Shown one piece after another: positions 9,423 to 17,458 of a DNA stretch of 38,888 bases (the first letter of the stretch is position 1; each line of letters starts with the position of its first letter). The position numbers and the translations under genes are program-made. The notes beneath the pieces are model-generated. The model did no database searches. It was not told the origin of the DNA and saw only the letters and a list, made by a program, of their open reading frames with translations. The stretch lies in contig JBIOJM010000057.1 in the NCBI GenBank assembly GCA_044450785.1, positions 1 through 38,888 of the forward strand. The letters run 5' to 3'. This stretch comes from JBIOJM01 sp044450785. GTDB taxonomy: Bacteria; Planctomycetota; Planctomycetia; Isosphaerales; Isosphaeraceae.

Positions 9423-10085
9423 ATGTCGACGACCTTGACTCTGCCGTCGGCCGTGCCCGAGCTCGGGTCCATCCCTTCGGCCGGAATCCTGGGCAGCTTG
9501 TTCCGGATGACGGTCGATCAGTATGAAAGCTTGGTGGAATCGGGCGTGCTGGATGGTCAGCCCGTCGAATTAATCGATGGATTGCTGGTGAAGAAATTGG
9601 GAGAGAAACCGCCGCATGTCATCGCATGCGAGGCAACGCGCGACGAACTCCTGCCATTGATTCCGCGGGGCTGGCGGCTTACCATCGAGGCACCCGTCCG
9701 GATTCCGGATTTCGACGAGCCCGAACCCGACCTGGCTATCGTCCGAGGCACCCGGGAAGACTATGAGGATCATCACCCGGGTCCGGCCGACCTGGGCCTC
9801 TTGATCGAGGTGGCGGACACCACGCTGGATCGGGACCGCGGGGAGAAGCGGGCGGCCTACGCCCGCGGCGGGGTGGCGACCTACTGGATCATCAACCTCG
9901 TCGACCGCCAGCTCGAGATCTACACCGACCCCGCTCCGACCGGCTATCAACGGGAACGGATCCTCAAGTCCGATGAGCAGGTCGCCGTGATGATCGACGG
10001 GACGGAAATCGGCCGGACCGCCATCTCTGACCTCTTGCCGCGGACCATACCGGGCGGCGGGATGGGACCAGAGAACAATCCTTGA
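9423..10085 (+). CDS. Uma2 family (DUF820) endonuclease-like protein
   Basis: 220 residues from ATG 9423, which has GGAGAG 5 bases upstream. A TTG at 9330 is open but unsupported. It shows the PD-(D/E)xK-like core of the Uma2 family: an acidic EPEPDLAIVRG strand at about residue 100, LGLLIEVADTTL at about 123, then the KRAAYARGGVATYWIINL helix-strand. Uma2 genes are hugely expanded in cyanobacteria and planctomycetes; a nuclease fold is predicted, but a cellular role is not established. It probably forms its own transcription unit. Confidence 0.9.
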   Translation: MSTTLTLPSAVPELGSIPSAGILGSLFRMTVDQYESLVESGVLDGQPVELIDGLLVKKLGEKPPHVIACEATRDELLPLIPRGWRLTIEAPVRIPDFDEPEPDLAIVRGTREDYEDHHPGPADLGLLIEVADTTLDRDRGEKRAAYARGGVATYWIINLVDRQLEIYTDPAPTGYQRERILKSDEQVAVMIDGTEIGRTAISDLLPRTIPGGGMGPENNP

Positions 10086-10152
10086 TCAATATGCCGCTCG
10101 ACGAGGGCTGTGAACGCCAACTCGGCGGCATCCCCGGTGCATCCGCCCTTCC

Positions 10153-10395
10153 TTATTTCAACAGCCTCTCCGCATCCTTGAGCGATAACGAACGCTCGTG
10201 AAGCCGTGCCTCGAGCGTCTGGCGAAACTTGGGGTTGTATTCGAGCAGACGGTCGATCAGGTCGTCGTTTTCTTCCAGTGGAACGAGTTGAAACGACGGC
10301 ACGCCGTTGACAGTCACTATCACGGGCTCCTCATGGCAGAGACGGCCGTATCGGCTCAGGCTCGCCTTGGCCTCACTCAGCGGGATGACTTTCAT
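10153..10395 (-). CDS. Phd/YefM-type antitoxin-like protein
   Basis: 80 residues with the Phd/YefM signature: PLSEAKASLSRY at the N terminus, then EEPVIVTVNGVPSFQLVPLEE, the DNA-binding and dimerisation part. The acidic, helical C-terminal part (residues 45-80) would be the toxin-binding tail. No RelE- or Doc-like toxin gene is adjacent: the downstream side is a 67-base gap before the Uma2 gene, and the upstream neighbour is an XRE regulator 69 bases away. It is either an orphan antitoxin or a plain repressor. Confidence 0.8.
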   Translation of the reverse strand: MKVIPLSEAKASLSRYGRLCHEEPVIVTVNGVPSFQLVPLEENDDLIDRLLEYNPKFRQTLEARLHERSLSLKDAERLLK

Positions 10396-10464
10396 GATGG
10401 GCAGCGAACTCCTTACCTTTCCAAGGGCCCAAAAAGGTGGAGGTAGCGCATGTACGGCTCCCCG

Positions 10465-10881
10465 TCACTGGCTCGCCGTGTCACGCTTTGCGACCACCTT
10501 GAGAGTCCATGCCAGCCTCCGTCCGAGAGCCTTGGCATAGGTCCTGAGTGTACCGATCGTCGGGTTGGCAATCTTGCCCGTCTCCAGCTTGCTGATCGTC
10601 GCGCGGTCAATCCCCGTCCGCTTGGCCATATCCGTGAGGCTCAACCCCTGTCGCTCTCGTTCGCGGCGCAGGCCCGCCAGGGCCTCAATCAATTCGGGAT
10701 CCCCGACGGGCGGGTATTCCCGTCGATAGGCTTCGATGTCTCGGGCCAGCTCGTCTTGATACTGGGGGGTCTGTCGGTCGGCGCGACGCACCTCGACCGC
10801 GGCCCGCTGCTCCGGGGTCAGCTCGGCATCACCCAGTCGCCGACGGCGCCCGTCTGTGTTCGGAGGAGTTTGGCTGCGCAT
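10465..10881 (-). CDS. XRE-family helix-turn-helix protein
   Basis: 138 residues. A charged N-terminal region (about 1-65, including LTPEQRAAVEVRRADRQTP) precedes an HTH_3 domain at about 67-125, with GLSLTDMAKRTGIDRATIS as the helix-turn-helix and SKLETGK following. GAGGAA lies about 7 bases before the ATG. It resembles HigA/MqsA-type antitoxin regulators, but no toxin ORF lies beside it on either side. Same strand as the Phd-like gene and 69 bases before it, so the two may be co-transcribed. Confidence 0.82.
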   Translation of the reverse strand: MRSQTPPNTDGRRRRLGDAELTPEQRAAVEVRRADRQTPQYQDELARDIEAYRREYPPVGDPELIEALAGLRRERERQGLSLTDMAKRTGIDRATISKLETGKIANPTIGTLRTYAKALGRRLAWTLKVVAKRDTASQ

Positions 10882-11030
10882 GAATCATTCCTCATCTCAC
10901 GCCCTGACTGATTGGCTCGCGCCTGTTGAATTATAGAACAATGCCGGGGACCGAGCAAGATGGAGTCGAGGAGCGTTGGGCCAGTGTCCAGTATGGTTCA
11001 TTCTTGATAGAATATGTATCGGCCCCCAGC

Positions 11031-11059
11031 GGAGGTGTGCCAACCTCCAGGAGGTTCCC
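11031..11059 (+). promoter_or_regulatory. Possible Shine-Dalgarno-sequestering switch before DUF1883
   Basis: ACCTCC at 11043-11048 can pair either with GGAGGT at 11031-11036 upstream or with the ribosome site GGAGGT at 11050-11055 that serves the small leader ORF. The two pairings exclude each other, so the segment could act as a translational switch. Seen by eye only; no folding was run. Confidence 0.3.
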
Positions 11060-11116
11060 TTGAAGTATCTTCCGGGTAAAACGAGCAATTGCCTGAGTCG
11101 GGTGGAAGGCGAATGA
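11060..11116 (+). CDS. Possible 18-residue leader peptide
   Basis: TTG start with a perfect GGAGG 5 bases upstream, 18 codons, and a TGA whose last base lies in an ATGA overlap with an in-frame upstream start (ATG 11113) of the DUF1883 gene. This layout suggests translational coupling. The product begins MKYLPGKTSN and shows no known attenuator motif. It could also be the remnant of a longer gene. Confidence 0.3.
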   Translation: MKYLPGKTSNCLSRVEGE

Positions 11117-11145
11117 CTCCTATTCCACGTGAACCTGGGGATGCC

Positions 11146-11418
11146 ATGAATTACCTTCACTACGAATTCGACGCAAACCGAGAGGACGTAATCGAGGTGA
11201 CACTCGACCGCGCCGCCAACGTCCAACTGCTTGACCCAGCGAATTACGAGAACTACAAGAACGGCGGCGGCTACCGATATCATGGCGGGTATGCCACGAC
11301 GAGCCCGGTGCGGTTGGCTGTACCCCAAGCCGGAAAGTGGCATGTGGTGATCGACTTCGGCGGCGGAGCCGGCCGGGTGCGTGCGGCGGCCCGCCTCGTC
11401 TCGGGGGCGACGGTATGA
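11146..11418 (+). CDS. DUF1883 domain protein
   Basis: 90 residues from ATG 11146; the family normally begins at this MNYLHYEFD block. The alternative ATG at 11113 adds 11 residues and overlaps the leader ORF stop. Core features are VIEVTLDRAANVQLLD, NYKNGGGYRYHGGY and the GKWHVVIDFGG-GRVRA end, all typical of DUF1883. The domain has no assigned function; it is often found alone or attached to TIR domains. No TIR domain is present here. It faces mobA, which ends 71 bases away on the other strand. Confidence 0.85.
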   Translation: MNYLHYEFDANREDVIEVTLDRAANVQLLDPANYENYKNGGGYRYHGGYATTSPVRLAVPQAGKWHVVIDFGGGAGRVRAAARLVSGATV

Positions 11419-11489
11419 GCCCGCGGAGAGGCGGGATGCAGCCAGTGATTCGCGAGGCCCCGCCGGGGGAACTGAATCCCTGGCGGGCA

Positions 11490-12107
11490 TCACGCCCCCT
11501 CGCCGCCGAAGCCCGCGTCCAGGAGCGCCCTTTGGTAGTCTTCCGGGAAATTCAGGTTCCGGAGCGTCTGAAGCTCTGGGTCGGCGATTCTCAGCTCGGC
11601 TTCGTGCACGACCCGCGTCTTGACGGCCTCGACCAGGAACAATGGCCGCAGCCGATCGGCCCGCAGCAATCCTTCGATCGCCGGCAAGACCACGCTCCTG
11701 CGATAGAGAGCCGCCAGCGGGTGGTGATACCCGCCCACAAACGGAATGGCGAGGTCGTATCCGTCGATCAGCTCGATCAGCTTGGTGATCCAGCGCGGCT
11801 CGAGAAACGGCACATCGGTGGCCGTCGCGTAGACGAGATCGACCGTGTCGGGGAGGGCAGTCAGGCCGGCGGCCAGTCCTTGGAGCGGTCCGCGGCCGGC
11901 AACCGCGTCGCGCACGATCGCGATGTCGGGCGCCAGGTCCGGTAGTTCCTGGCCGGGGGCCGCGACAACAACGACGGGGTGCGCGACCGTGCCGATCAAA
12001 CGCACCACGCGCTGGAGCATCCGCTCGGGGCCGAAGGAGAGCCAGGCCTTGGGGCGCCCCATCCGCCGGCTCTCGCCCCCACAAAGCACCAGTGCACCCG
12101 GGCTCAT
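11490..12107 (-). CDS. mobA: Molybdenum cofactor guanylyltransferase MobA
   Basis: 205 residues from the ATG at 12107. The nucleotide-binding signature LVLCGGESRRMGRPKAWL sits at the very N terminus, and the start is chosen for this reason; a longer reading to 12218 runs inside the upstream gene. The TATDVPFL segment supplies the Asp that binds metal in MobA-type nucleotidyltransferases. It attaches GMP to molybdopterin to make the bis-MGD cofactor. The start overlaps the moeA-PBP stop by one base (TGATG), so translation is coupled and both serve molybdenum cofactor synthesis. No molybdoenzyme is visible in the window. Confidence 0.92.
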   Translation of the reverse strand: MSPGALVLCGGESRRMGRPKAWLSFGPERMLQRVVRLIGTVAHPVVVVAAPGQELPDLAPDIAIVRDAVAGRGPLQGLAAGLTALPDTVDLVYATATDVPFLEPRWITKLIELIDGYDLAIPFVGGYHHPLAALYRRSVVLPAIEGLLRADRLRPLFLVEAVKTRVVHEAELRIADPELQTLRNLNFPEDYQRALLDAGFGGEGA

Positions 12108-14032
12108 CACTCCCTCCCCTCGTCCTGGTTGAACCCCGCCTCCGCCAGGCGGCGCCGGGTCTGTCGATCGTTCAGGATCTCGCGGAAAGCCGTCACGGCG
12201 GGCCGGTCCAGCCGGCAATCGGGGACCACGAAGTCAAACTGCTCCGCACTCAAGGGAATGAACGTCAATCCATAGTCCGCGGCGACCGGCTGGATGAGCA
12301 CTCCCCAGTCGGCTCGACCCTGCTGGATTGCGGCGGCCACGGCATTGTGCGATCGGGCCTCGACGGCGTAGCCCCGAGGCCGCCGCCCCGCTAACAGCCG
12401 GTCGATCAAGATCCGGGTCCCACTGCCCCGGTTGCGGTTGACCATGTAACAACCTTGGTCGCGACAGCCGGCCTCGGCGACTTCGGCCGGGCTCCGGTCT
12501 TCAAAGCGGCTGTCGCCCGCTCGGTATGCGATCCCTTGCATTCGCGCATAGCCGCGAATCAGCGTCACCCCGGCGGGGACGAACGGGCGGTTGTACTCGT
12601 TCGTCTCCGGGTCGAGCAGGTGGATACCGGCCAGGTCGCACTCGCCTCGCGCCGCCGCCGTCAGGCCACCAAGGGAACCAACCCAGATTGTCTTGGACGT
12701 GAAGCCCCGCTCGTTGAGGATCCCCAGTAACAGGTCGATTCCCACGCAGTGCGAGCCGACGACGACGAGGTCAGCCGGCGCCACCCCGCGCCCGAGCGAG
12801 ACGATGTTGACCGTCTCTCCCGCCTCGACGAACTCCTGTTCGCGCGGAATGACCAGGAAGCCGTCCGCCTGGCTGAACGTCGTGACCGACCCTGAGCCCT
12901 TGCCAAGCGGATAGGCCGATAGACCGGCCGGCCCCTGGACCAAGTTGACCAGCAGATACTCGGTCCGGCCGATCTCGCTGTTGTAACGAAACGGCATCCG
13001 GGCGGTCGTTGTTTCGGGTTTCGCGACTTTGCGCCCTCCCAGCAAGCGAATGAGTGGTGCGACGAACTCGTGGAACGTGAAGATCGCCGACGTGGGGAAT
13101 CCCGGCAAGATCACGACGGGTTTCCGACCAACGGCTCCCAGGCAGATCGGTTTTCCGGGTTTGAGGGCCACTCCATGGACGATGATCCCCGGCTCGCGGC
13201 GAGCGAGCACCCGATAAGACAGGTCGCCAGCCCCCTTGCTGGTTCCTCCACTCAAGAGCAGCAAGTCGCCGGCTGCGAGGCCTTCCTCCAGGGCCCGCTC
13301 CAATGCGCGGTCCTCGTCTGCGACGATGCCGAGCGAGATCGGCTCGGCCCCGAGCTCGCGGACCGCATCGGCGATCAAGGTCGAGTTGGCGTCATAAATC
13401 GCGGCAGGCCGGAGCGGCTTGCCGGGCGCGACGATCTCATCGCCGGTCGAAACGACGACGACCCGGGGCTTTCGGACGACTTCGACGCGTCCCAAGCCGA
13501 TCGCCGCCAGGGTGCCGGTCTCGCGTGCCGAGAGAACGGCCCCGCGGCGCATGATGCGTTCGCCGCGGGCGATGTCGGTGCCCGCGAACGTGATTCCCGC
13601 TCCGGGCGCGACCGGCCGAACGATGCGCACCGTATTGCTCGAGACAAACGCATGCTCGATCATCACCACGGCATCGGCGCCCCGCGGGACCACCCCACCG
13701 GTCGCGATCGAGGTGGCCGACCCCGGTTCGACAGGCAACCGCGGGACGACTCCTGTCGCCACGTCCTCGGAGGTGAGCGCAAGAACGCGAGGCGATTCGT
13801 CGGCGGCGCCGAAGGTGTCCTGGGCCTGGACGGCGAAACCATCGACGTTCGAACGATCGAAGGGTGGAACATCGACCTGGGCGACGACGTCGGTCGCCAG
13901 CACCCGGCCCAGTGCCCTGGCCAGGGTGACTTCCTCGGTGCCGAGCACATCGGGTCGAAGCCACGCCAACCACCGCCGCTCGGCCGTGTCGCGGTCGACG
14001 ACGTTCAGGAACTGTTCTTGTTCTCGTGCCAT
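12107..14032 (-). CDS. moeA: Molybdopterin molybdotransferase MoeA fused to a periplasmic-binding-protein-like domain
   Basis: 641 residues. MoeA part (about 1-410): DRSNVDGFAV near the start, VVVSTGDEIV and LLLSGGTSKGAGD of the MoCF-binding domain, and GKPVVILPGFPTSA-like VVILPGFPTSAIFTF. It inserts molybdenum into adenylylated molybdopterin. Part two (about 417-635) is a PBP-like domain (PF12727 type): VGSHCVGIDLL, DLAGIHLLDPETNEYN, NRNRGSGTRILID and ADWGVLIQ. Such MoeA-PBP fusions are known in archaea and some bacteria; the second domain may sense molybdate or a related ligand. Its stop overlaps the mobA start. No convincing ribosome site precedes the ATG. Confidence 0.93.
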   Translation of the reverse strand: MAREQEQFLNVVDRDTAERRWLAWLRPDVLGTEEVTLARALGRVLATDVVAQVDVPPFDRSNVDGFAVQAQDTFGAADESPRVLALTSEDVATGVVPRLPVEPGSATSIATGGVVPRGADAVVMIEHAFVSSNTVRIVRPVAPGAGITFAGTDIARGERIMRRGAVLSARETGTLAAIGLGRVEVVRKPRVVVVSTGDEIVAPGKPLRPAAIYDANSTLIADAVRELGAEPISLGIVADEDRALERALEEGLAAGDLLLLSGGTSKGAGDLSYRVLARREPGIIVHGVALKPGKPICLGAVGRKPVVILPGFPTSAIFTFHEFVAPLIRLLGGRKVAKPETTTARMPFRYNSEIGRTEYLLVNLVQGPAGLSAYPLGKGSGSVTTFSQADGFLVIPREQEFVEAGETVNIVSLGRGVAPADLVVVGSHCVGIDLLLGILNERGFTSKTIWVGSLGGLTAAARGECDLAGIHLLDPETNEYNRPFVPAGVTLIRGYARMQGIAYRAGDSRFEDRSPAEVAEAGCRDQGCYMVNRNRGSGTRILIDRLLAGRRPRGYAVEARSHNAVAAAIQQGRADWGVLIQPVAADYGLTFIPLSAEQFDFVVPDCRLDRPAVTAFREILNDRQTRRRLAEAGFNQDEGRE

Positions 14033-14065
14033 TCCGTAAGACCCAACGCGGCAGAGCCGCTAAGC

Positions 14066-14096
<31 letters not shown>

Positions 14097-14151
14097 CTTA
14101 AGGAGGCGATCATGTCCTGGAGATGCGCGCACGGCGCGGAGAGGTTACGGG

Positions 14152-14250
14152 GGAAGATTCTACGCTCTCGCCGGGACTTCGCCCGGAAAAAGTGGCCCCT
14201 GCGGGGCAGTTCCCGCATACTAACCCGACGCGCCAGCGAGGGATCTTCAA
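14152..14250 (-). repeat. Dispersed intergenic repeat, copy 2 (NPTRxRG type)
   Basis: The reverse complement of 14171-14250 lines up with 1128-1207 over 80 bases without gaps, with about 69 identical positions by eye. Similarity runs on to about 14152. The copy is immediately followed by an inverted partial copy. Confidence 0.75.
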
Positions 14251-14298
14251 CGCGTTCAGCATAATCGAAGACCCCTCGCTGGCGCGTCGGGTTGGTGT
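14219..14298. repeat. Large palindrome from two facing repeat ends
   Basis: 14219-14248 and 14267-14298 are near-perfect inverted copies (CCCGACGCGCCAGCGAGGG against CCCTCGCTGGCGCGTCGGG) around an 18-base loop. RNA from either strand would fold into a stem of about 30 bp. It could end transcription from both sides or be an end structure of a non-autonomous element. Confidence 0.75.
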
Positions 14299-14612
14299 TG
14301 GAGCCGAGTCCGACCGGCGATCGGTTCACGAAACATCGACAACAAATTGTCGATGCGCGGCCCGTAAGGGCCTACCCCGCCTCGTCCCTCACCTCAGCTA
14401 GCGACAAGAGGTATTCTACGTCTCAGTGCCTTCCGTGGCGACAGCCGCGATCGACGGACTCAGCACCGGTCGCTCGGCCCATTGAACTTGTGTTCTGGTC
14501 CGGTCTCATTACAATCGCCGGTGTTTTGTGGACGGCCAATTCAGGAGGGTCAGGAGCAACCCCGTCTACATCGAGCACAATTCCTGTTCTACCACCGGGA
14601 GAAGGAGTTCCC

Positions 14613-16778
14613 ATGCTTTTGTTCCGAACGACTCGGCCGACAGTCCCATTCCGCGCGAGGTTGACCGCGGTCTGCTGGCTGCTTGTCGCGTTACTGATCC
14701 CGAGCACAGCCGCGCCCGGGGAGCCACGACCCTCGTCCCACCGCTACATTCCGGCGCGCGGCCTCGTTGCCTACTTCGAGTTCGATGGACTCGACGCTCA
14801 TGCCGACGCCTGGAAGGCGACCGCGGCCCACGTGTTGCTTACCAAGACGCGAGCCGGTGCCATGATGACCGAGGCGGCCGGGAAGTGGGTGGACTGGCTA
14901 GCAGACGAGAACCTGGGCTTGTTGACCCGTGCCGAGACCGTCGCCGTTGGCGACCATCTCCTGCGCAAAGGTTTCGTCCTCGCAATCCATAATCGGGGGG
15001 TTACCGGATTTGACGTGACGCTCGTCCTCAACGGCTTCGGCGGCAAGGACGTCCGGTACCGGTTCTTGACCTCCATGTTGTTCGGTCCGGATGAAAAGGG
15101 AGGCGACCTGCTGTGGGGTCCGGTCCGGCTCCGCGGCCGCGACGTCTTCGTGTTGCGATACGACGAGCAGCCGCCCGCACCGGCTCGCCTCAAGGACGAT
15201 GAGCGAGGGCTAATTCCCGACCCCGCAAACGACAAAAAGGCCAACCTGGCTCATCTGTCGATCAACGCCTGGGTCGAAGGCGACGACGTGATCATCATCT
15301 GGCATGACGACTCGACGGCCGGTCCGTGCGAACCAGAAGCCCCAAAGACCCTCACCGAGATGCACAAGGACGACATCACTCCTGTGTTTGACGCCATCGA
15401 GGGGAAGGTCCCGAACGTCACGACACACCCCGGCTACCTCTCCGCTCTCGCCGGTGACAAGGACATCAAAGGCTCCGAGCCAATCGGCCTCTTCTTTGCT
15501 GGCCCGTCGGATAACAAAGGCCTCTTTACTGCCGTGATGGAGTGGGACCGGGCGGCTGCCCAGAAAGGTGAAAGCCAGAGGCGCCTTCAATTACCCGGCG
15601 GGACCGAGCTCATGAGTGGGTTCCCAGTTTGGAAAGAACTCGAGGCGCGCGGTCTCGACGATATCAAGCGGATCGCGGTTCGCTGGGGATTCCAGGGAAA
15701 GGCCGTCCTGACCGATGTTCGGATCGAAGCCCCTGTTCCGCGTAAGGTTCTCTCCATTTGGTTCGACCAGCCTGCTTTGAACAAGACACACCTGCCGCCG
15801 GTGCCTCCGGGAATCAACACCTTTGCTGTCGCCTCGTTCAAACCCGCCAAGACTTATCAAACGCTCAGCGACCTGCTCAACTCGATGGGGCCCAGGGGAA
15901 CCGATGAGGTCCGACGGATCGAGAAGGTCGTGCGAGACGAAATCCAGCTTTGTCTCCGCGAAGATCTCTTGAAGCACGTCGGGCCGACATGGTGGGCTTT
16001 CCGAGTGCCGTCCAGGGAGGGGGATGGTCACGAACCGGACAAGGCCGGACCAGCCTCGAATGTTCTCCTCGCCAGCGTGGAAAACGCTGAGGCTTTCACC
16101 AAGGTCCTCGACGCGCTCGCACCCCGAGTCAACCAGTACCTCAGGGGTCTCAACGCGGAAAACGCTGCGAACGGCCAAGGCAAGAAAGGCAAGCCCTCCC
16201 GGGAGATCGGGCTCGAACGCCTGCCGGCGCCGGCTCGGGGCTATCGGCTGACCTCCGCTGGCTGTCGCGCCCTCGGGCTGGACGCCGGTGTTGAGCCTGT
16301 GATCTTGGTCGACAGATCGTTGGTTGCCGTGGCCACCGACCTGGACTGGGCACGCGAGGCACTGGCCTCGTCGTCTCGACAGGAAAGTCGCCGGAAGCCG
16401 TCCGACGAGCTAGCCAAGATTCTCGACAGTCTGCCGGCGGGTCTGACTTTTCTGGCCGTGGCCGACCCTCATGAATCATCCTTGGCTCACTGGATCGTCT
16501 CTCTTCCGTCGATGCTGAAATTCGTCTGGAGTACGAACTCCAAGAACGATCCCGACAACGCGTCGGACATGTGCCTCCTCGACCTGATCGGCATTCCTCG
16601 GCCCGGTGGCCTTGGCGTAAAGATCAAGCCGTCCCCGATACCCGCGCCTGACGCCCTGCGGCCTTACCTCTTCCCCAGCGTCCTGGCCACGACCGTCGAT
16701 GATCGCGGCTGGCGCCTCATCAGTCGCCAGGCCTTCCCTCTGGAGCTCATGGAGCTCATGGCAGTTGGATTTCATTGA
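14613..16778 (+). CDS. Large secreted protein of unknown function
   Basis: 721 residues from ATG 14613, which has AAGGAG 5 bases upstream; earlier in-frame starts run into repeat DNA. A Sec signal peptide is clear: RTTRPTVPFRAR, then LTAVCWLLVALLIPSTAA, with cleavage near residue 36. The mature protein opens with GLVAYFEFDGLDAHADAWKATAA, a pattern I recall from a planctomycete-specific group of long secreted proteins of unknown role. No catalytic motif is recognised. The C terminus stops soon after SRQAFPLELMELMAVGFH. There a 9-bp tandem duplication (GGAGCTCAT at 16742 and 16751) sits just before the stop, and relatives seem to me to run on past SREAFP, so the end may be truncated. Confidence 0.75.
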   Translation: MLLFRTTRPTVPFRARLTAVCWLLVALLIPSTAAPGEPRPSSHRYIPARGLVAYFEFDGLDAHADAWKATAAHVLLTKTRAGAMMTEAAGKWVDWLADENLGLLTRAETVAVGDHLLRKGFVLAIHNRGVTGFDVTLVLNGFGGKDVRYRFLTSMLFGPDEKGGDLLWGPVRLRGRDVFVLRYDEQPPAPARLKDDERGLIPDPANDKKANLAHLSINAWVEGDDVIIIWHDDSTAGPCEPEAPKTLTEMHKDDITPVFDAIEGKVPNVTTHPGYLSALAGDKDIKGSEPIGLFFAGPSDNKGLFTAVMEWDRAAAQKGESQRRLQLPGGTELMSGFPVWKELEARGLDDIKRIAVRWGFQGKAVLTDVRIEAPVPRKVLSIWFDQPALNKTHLPPVPPGINTFAVASFKPAKTYQTLSDLLNSMGPRGTDEVRRIEKVVRDEIQLCLREDLLKHVGPTWWAFRVPSREGDGHEPDKAGPASNVLLASVENAEAFTKVLDALAPRVNQYLRGLNAENAANGQGKKGKPSREIGLERLPAPARGYRLTSAGCRALGLDAGVEPVILVDRSLVAVATDLDWAREALASSSRQESRRKPSDELAKILDSLPAGLTFLAVADPHESSLAHWIVSLPSMLKFVWSTNSKNDPDNASDMCLLDLIGIPRPGGLGVKIKPSPIPAPDALRPYLFPSVLATTVDDRGWRLISRQAFPLELMELMAVGFH

Positions 16779-16806
16779 GAAAGCGCAAGCTGGCGAGGAA
16801 CCTCAC

Positions 16807-17436
16807 GTGAAAGCCACCCAGGGCCCTTACGGCGCGCTCGAGACCGGAGGTCTGCTCCTGCTTCAGGACAAGACCTTCCCCAATATCGTCACGATCGTGA
16901 CCGGCGAGTCGCTCACGGGCTCGTGGTGGGCGCACCCGCTGGGCCACGAGATCTTTCGCCTCGTGAATGAGGTCGCGGATCACCCCGACGTCCTGGTGTC
17001 CAAGCTGCTCGACGGCAAGATTACCTTCGTCCACAGGCGGTTGTGGCCTCCGCTGCTGGCTGTTGCCATGGCGGGCGAAGCGTGGCAGACGGCCGGTCTT
17101 TCTGGCGAGGCGCAGTTGCTTCTCGAACAAGTGGAGCGAGCGGGAAATGTCGTGTCGTCCGGGGCGGCCTCGAAGGAGCTCGAGTGCCGGCTCCTGGTCC
17201 ACGGAAATCAGATCCATACGGAATCAGGAAAGCATCAGACCCGGCTGGAGAGCTGGCAGGCATGGGCGCTGCGCGCCGGCTGCAATCCCGATCAGTCCGC
17301 GGCCCAGGGACGAGCCGTTCTGGAAGCAGCGGTTTGCGGGTTGGGCGGTTCCGTCGAGCGCTTGCCTTGGCATCGGTTCAAGCTAAAATCGACCCGGCGT
17401 GGGCGCTCCACGAAACGTAAATCGTCGCACCCGTAG
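16807..17436 (+). CDS. Conserved protein of unknown function
   Basis: 209 residues from GTG 16807, chosen because GAGGAA lies 6 bases before it; an ATG at 16699 would overlap the preceding gene. A conserved-looking block runs from about residue 22 to 85: TIVTGESLTGSWWAHPLGHEIF, then NEVADHPDVLVSKLLDGKITFVHRRLWPPLLAVA. I recognise it as widespread in actinobacteria and proteobacteria without an assigned function, and cannot name it. The C-terminal 20 residues are very basic (KSTRRGRSTKRK). It follows the secreted protein by 28 bases and precedes the enolase-family gene by 22 bases, so co-transcription is possible. Confidence 0.7.
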   Translation: MKATQGPYGALETGGLLLLQDKTFPNIVTIVTGESLTGSWWAHPLGHEIFRLVNEVADHPDVLVSKLLDGKITFVHRRLWPPLLAVAMAGEAWQTAGLSGEAQLLLEQVERAGNVVSSGAASKELECRLLVHGNQIHTESGKHQTRLESWQAWALRAGCNPDQSAAQGRAVLEAAVCGLGGSVERLPWHRFKLKSTRRGRSTKRKSSHP

Positions 17437-17458
17437 ATTCTGCTGAAGGACATCGACC

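Noticed and set aside
10396..10464. Toxin gene between the Phd-like and XRE genes
   Set aside because: The gap is only 69 bases; the overlapping 65-residue frame is antisense or out-of-frame with the XRE gene and shows no RelE or Doc motif.
14123..14401. 92-residue plus-strand ORF containing HTNPTRQRG
   Set aside because: It translates the dispersed repeat and its palindrome; no ribosome site, and the sequence is explained by repeat DNA.
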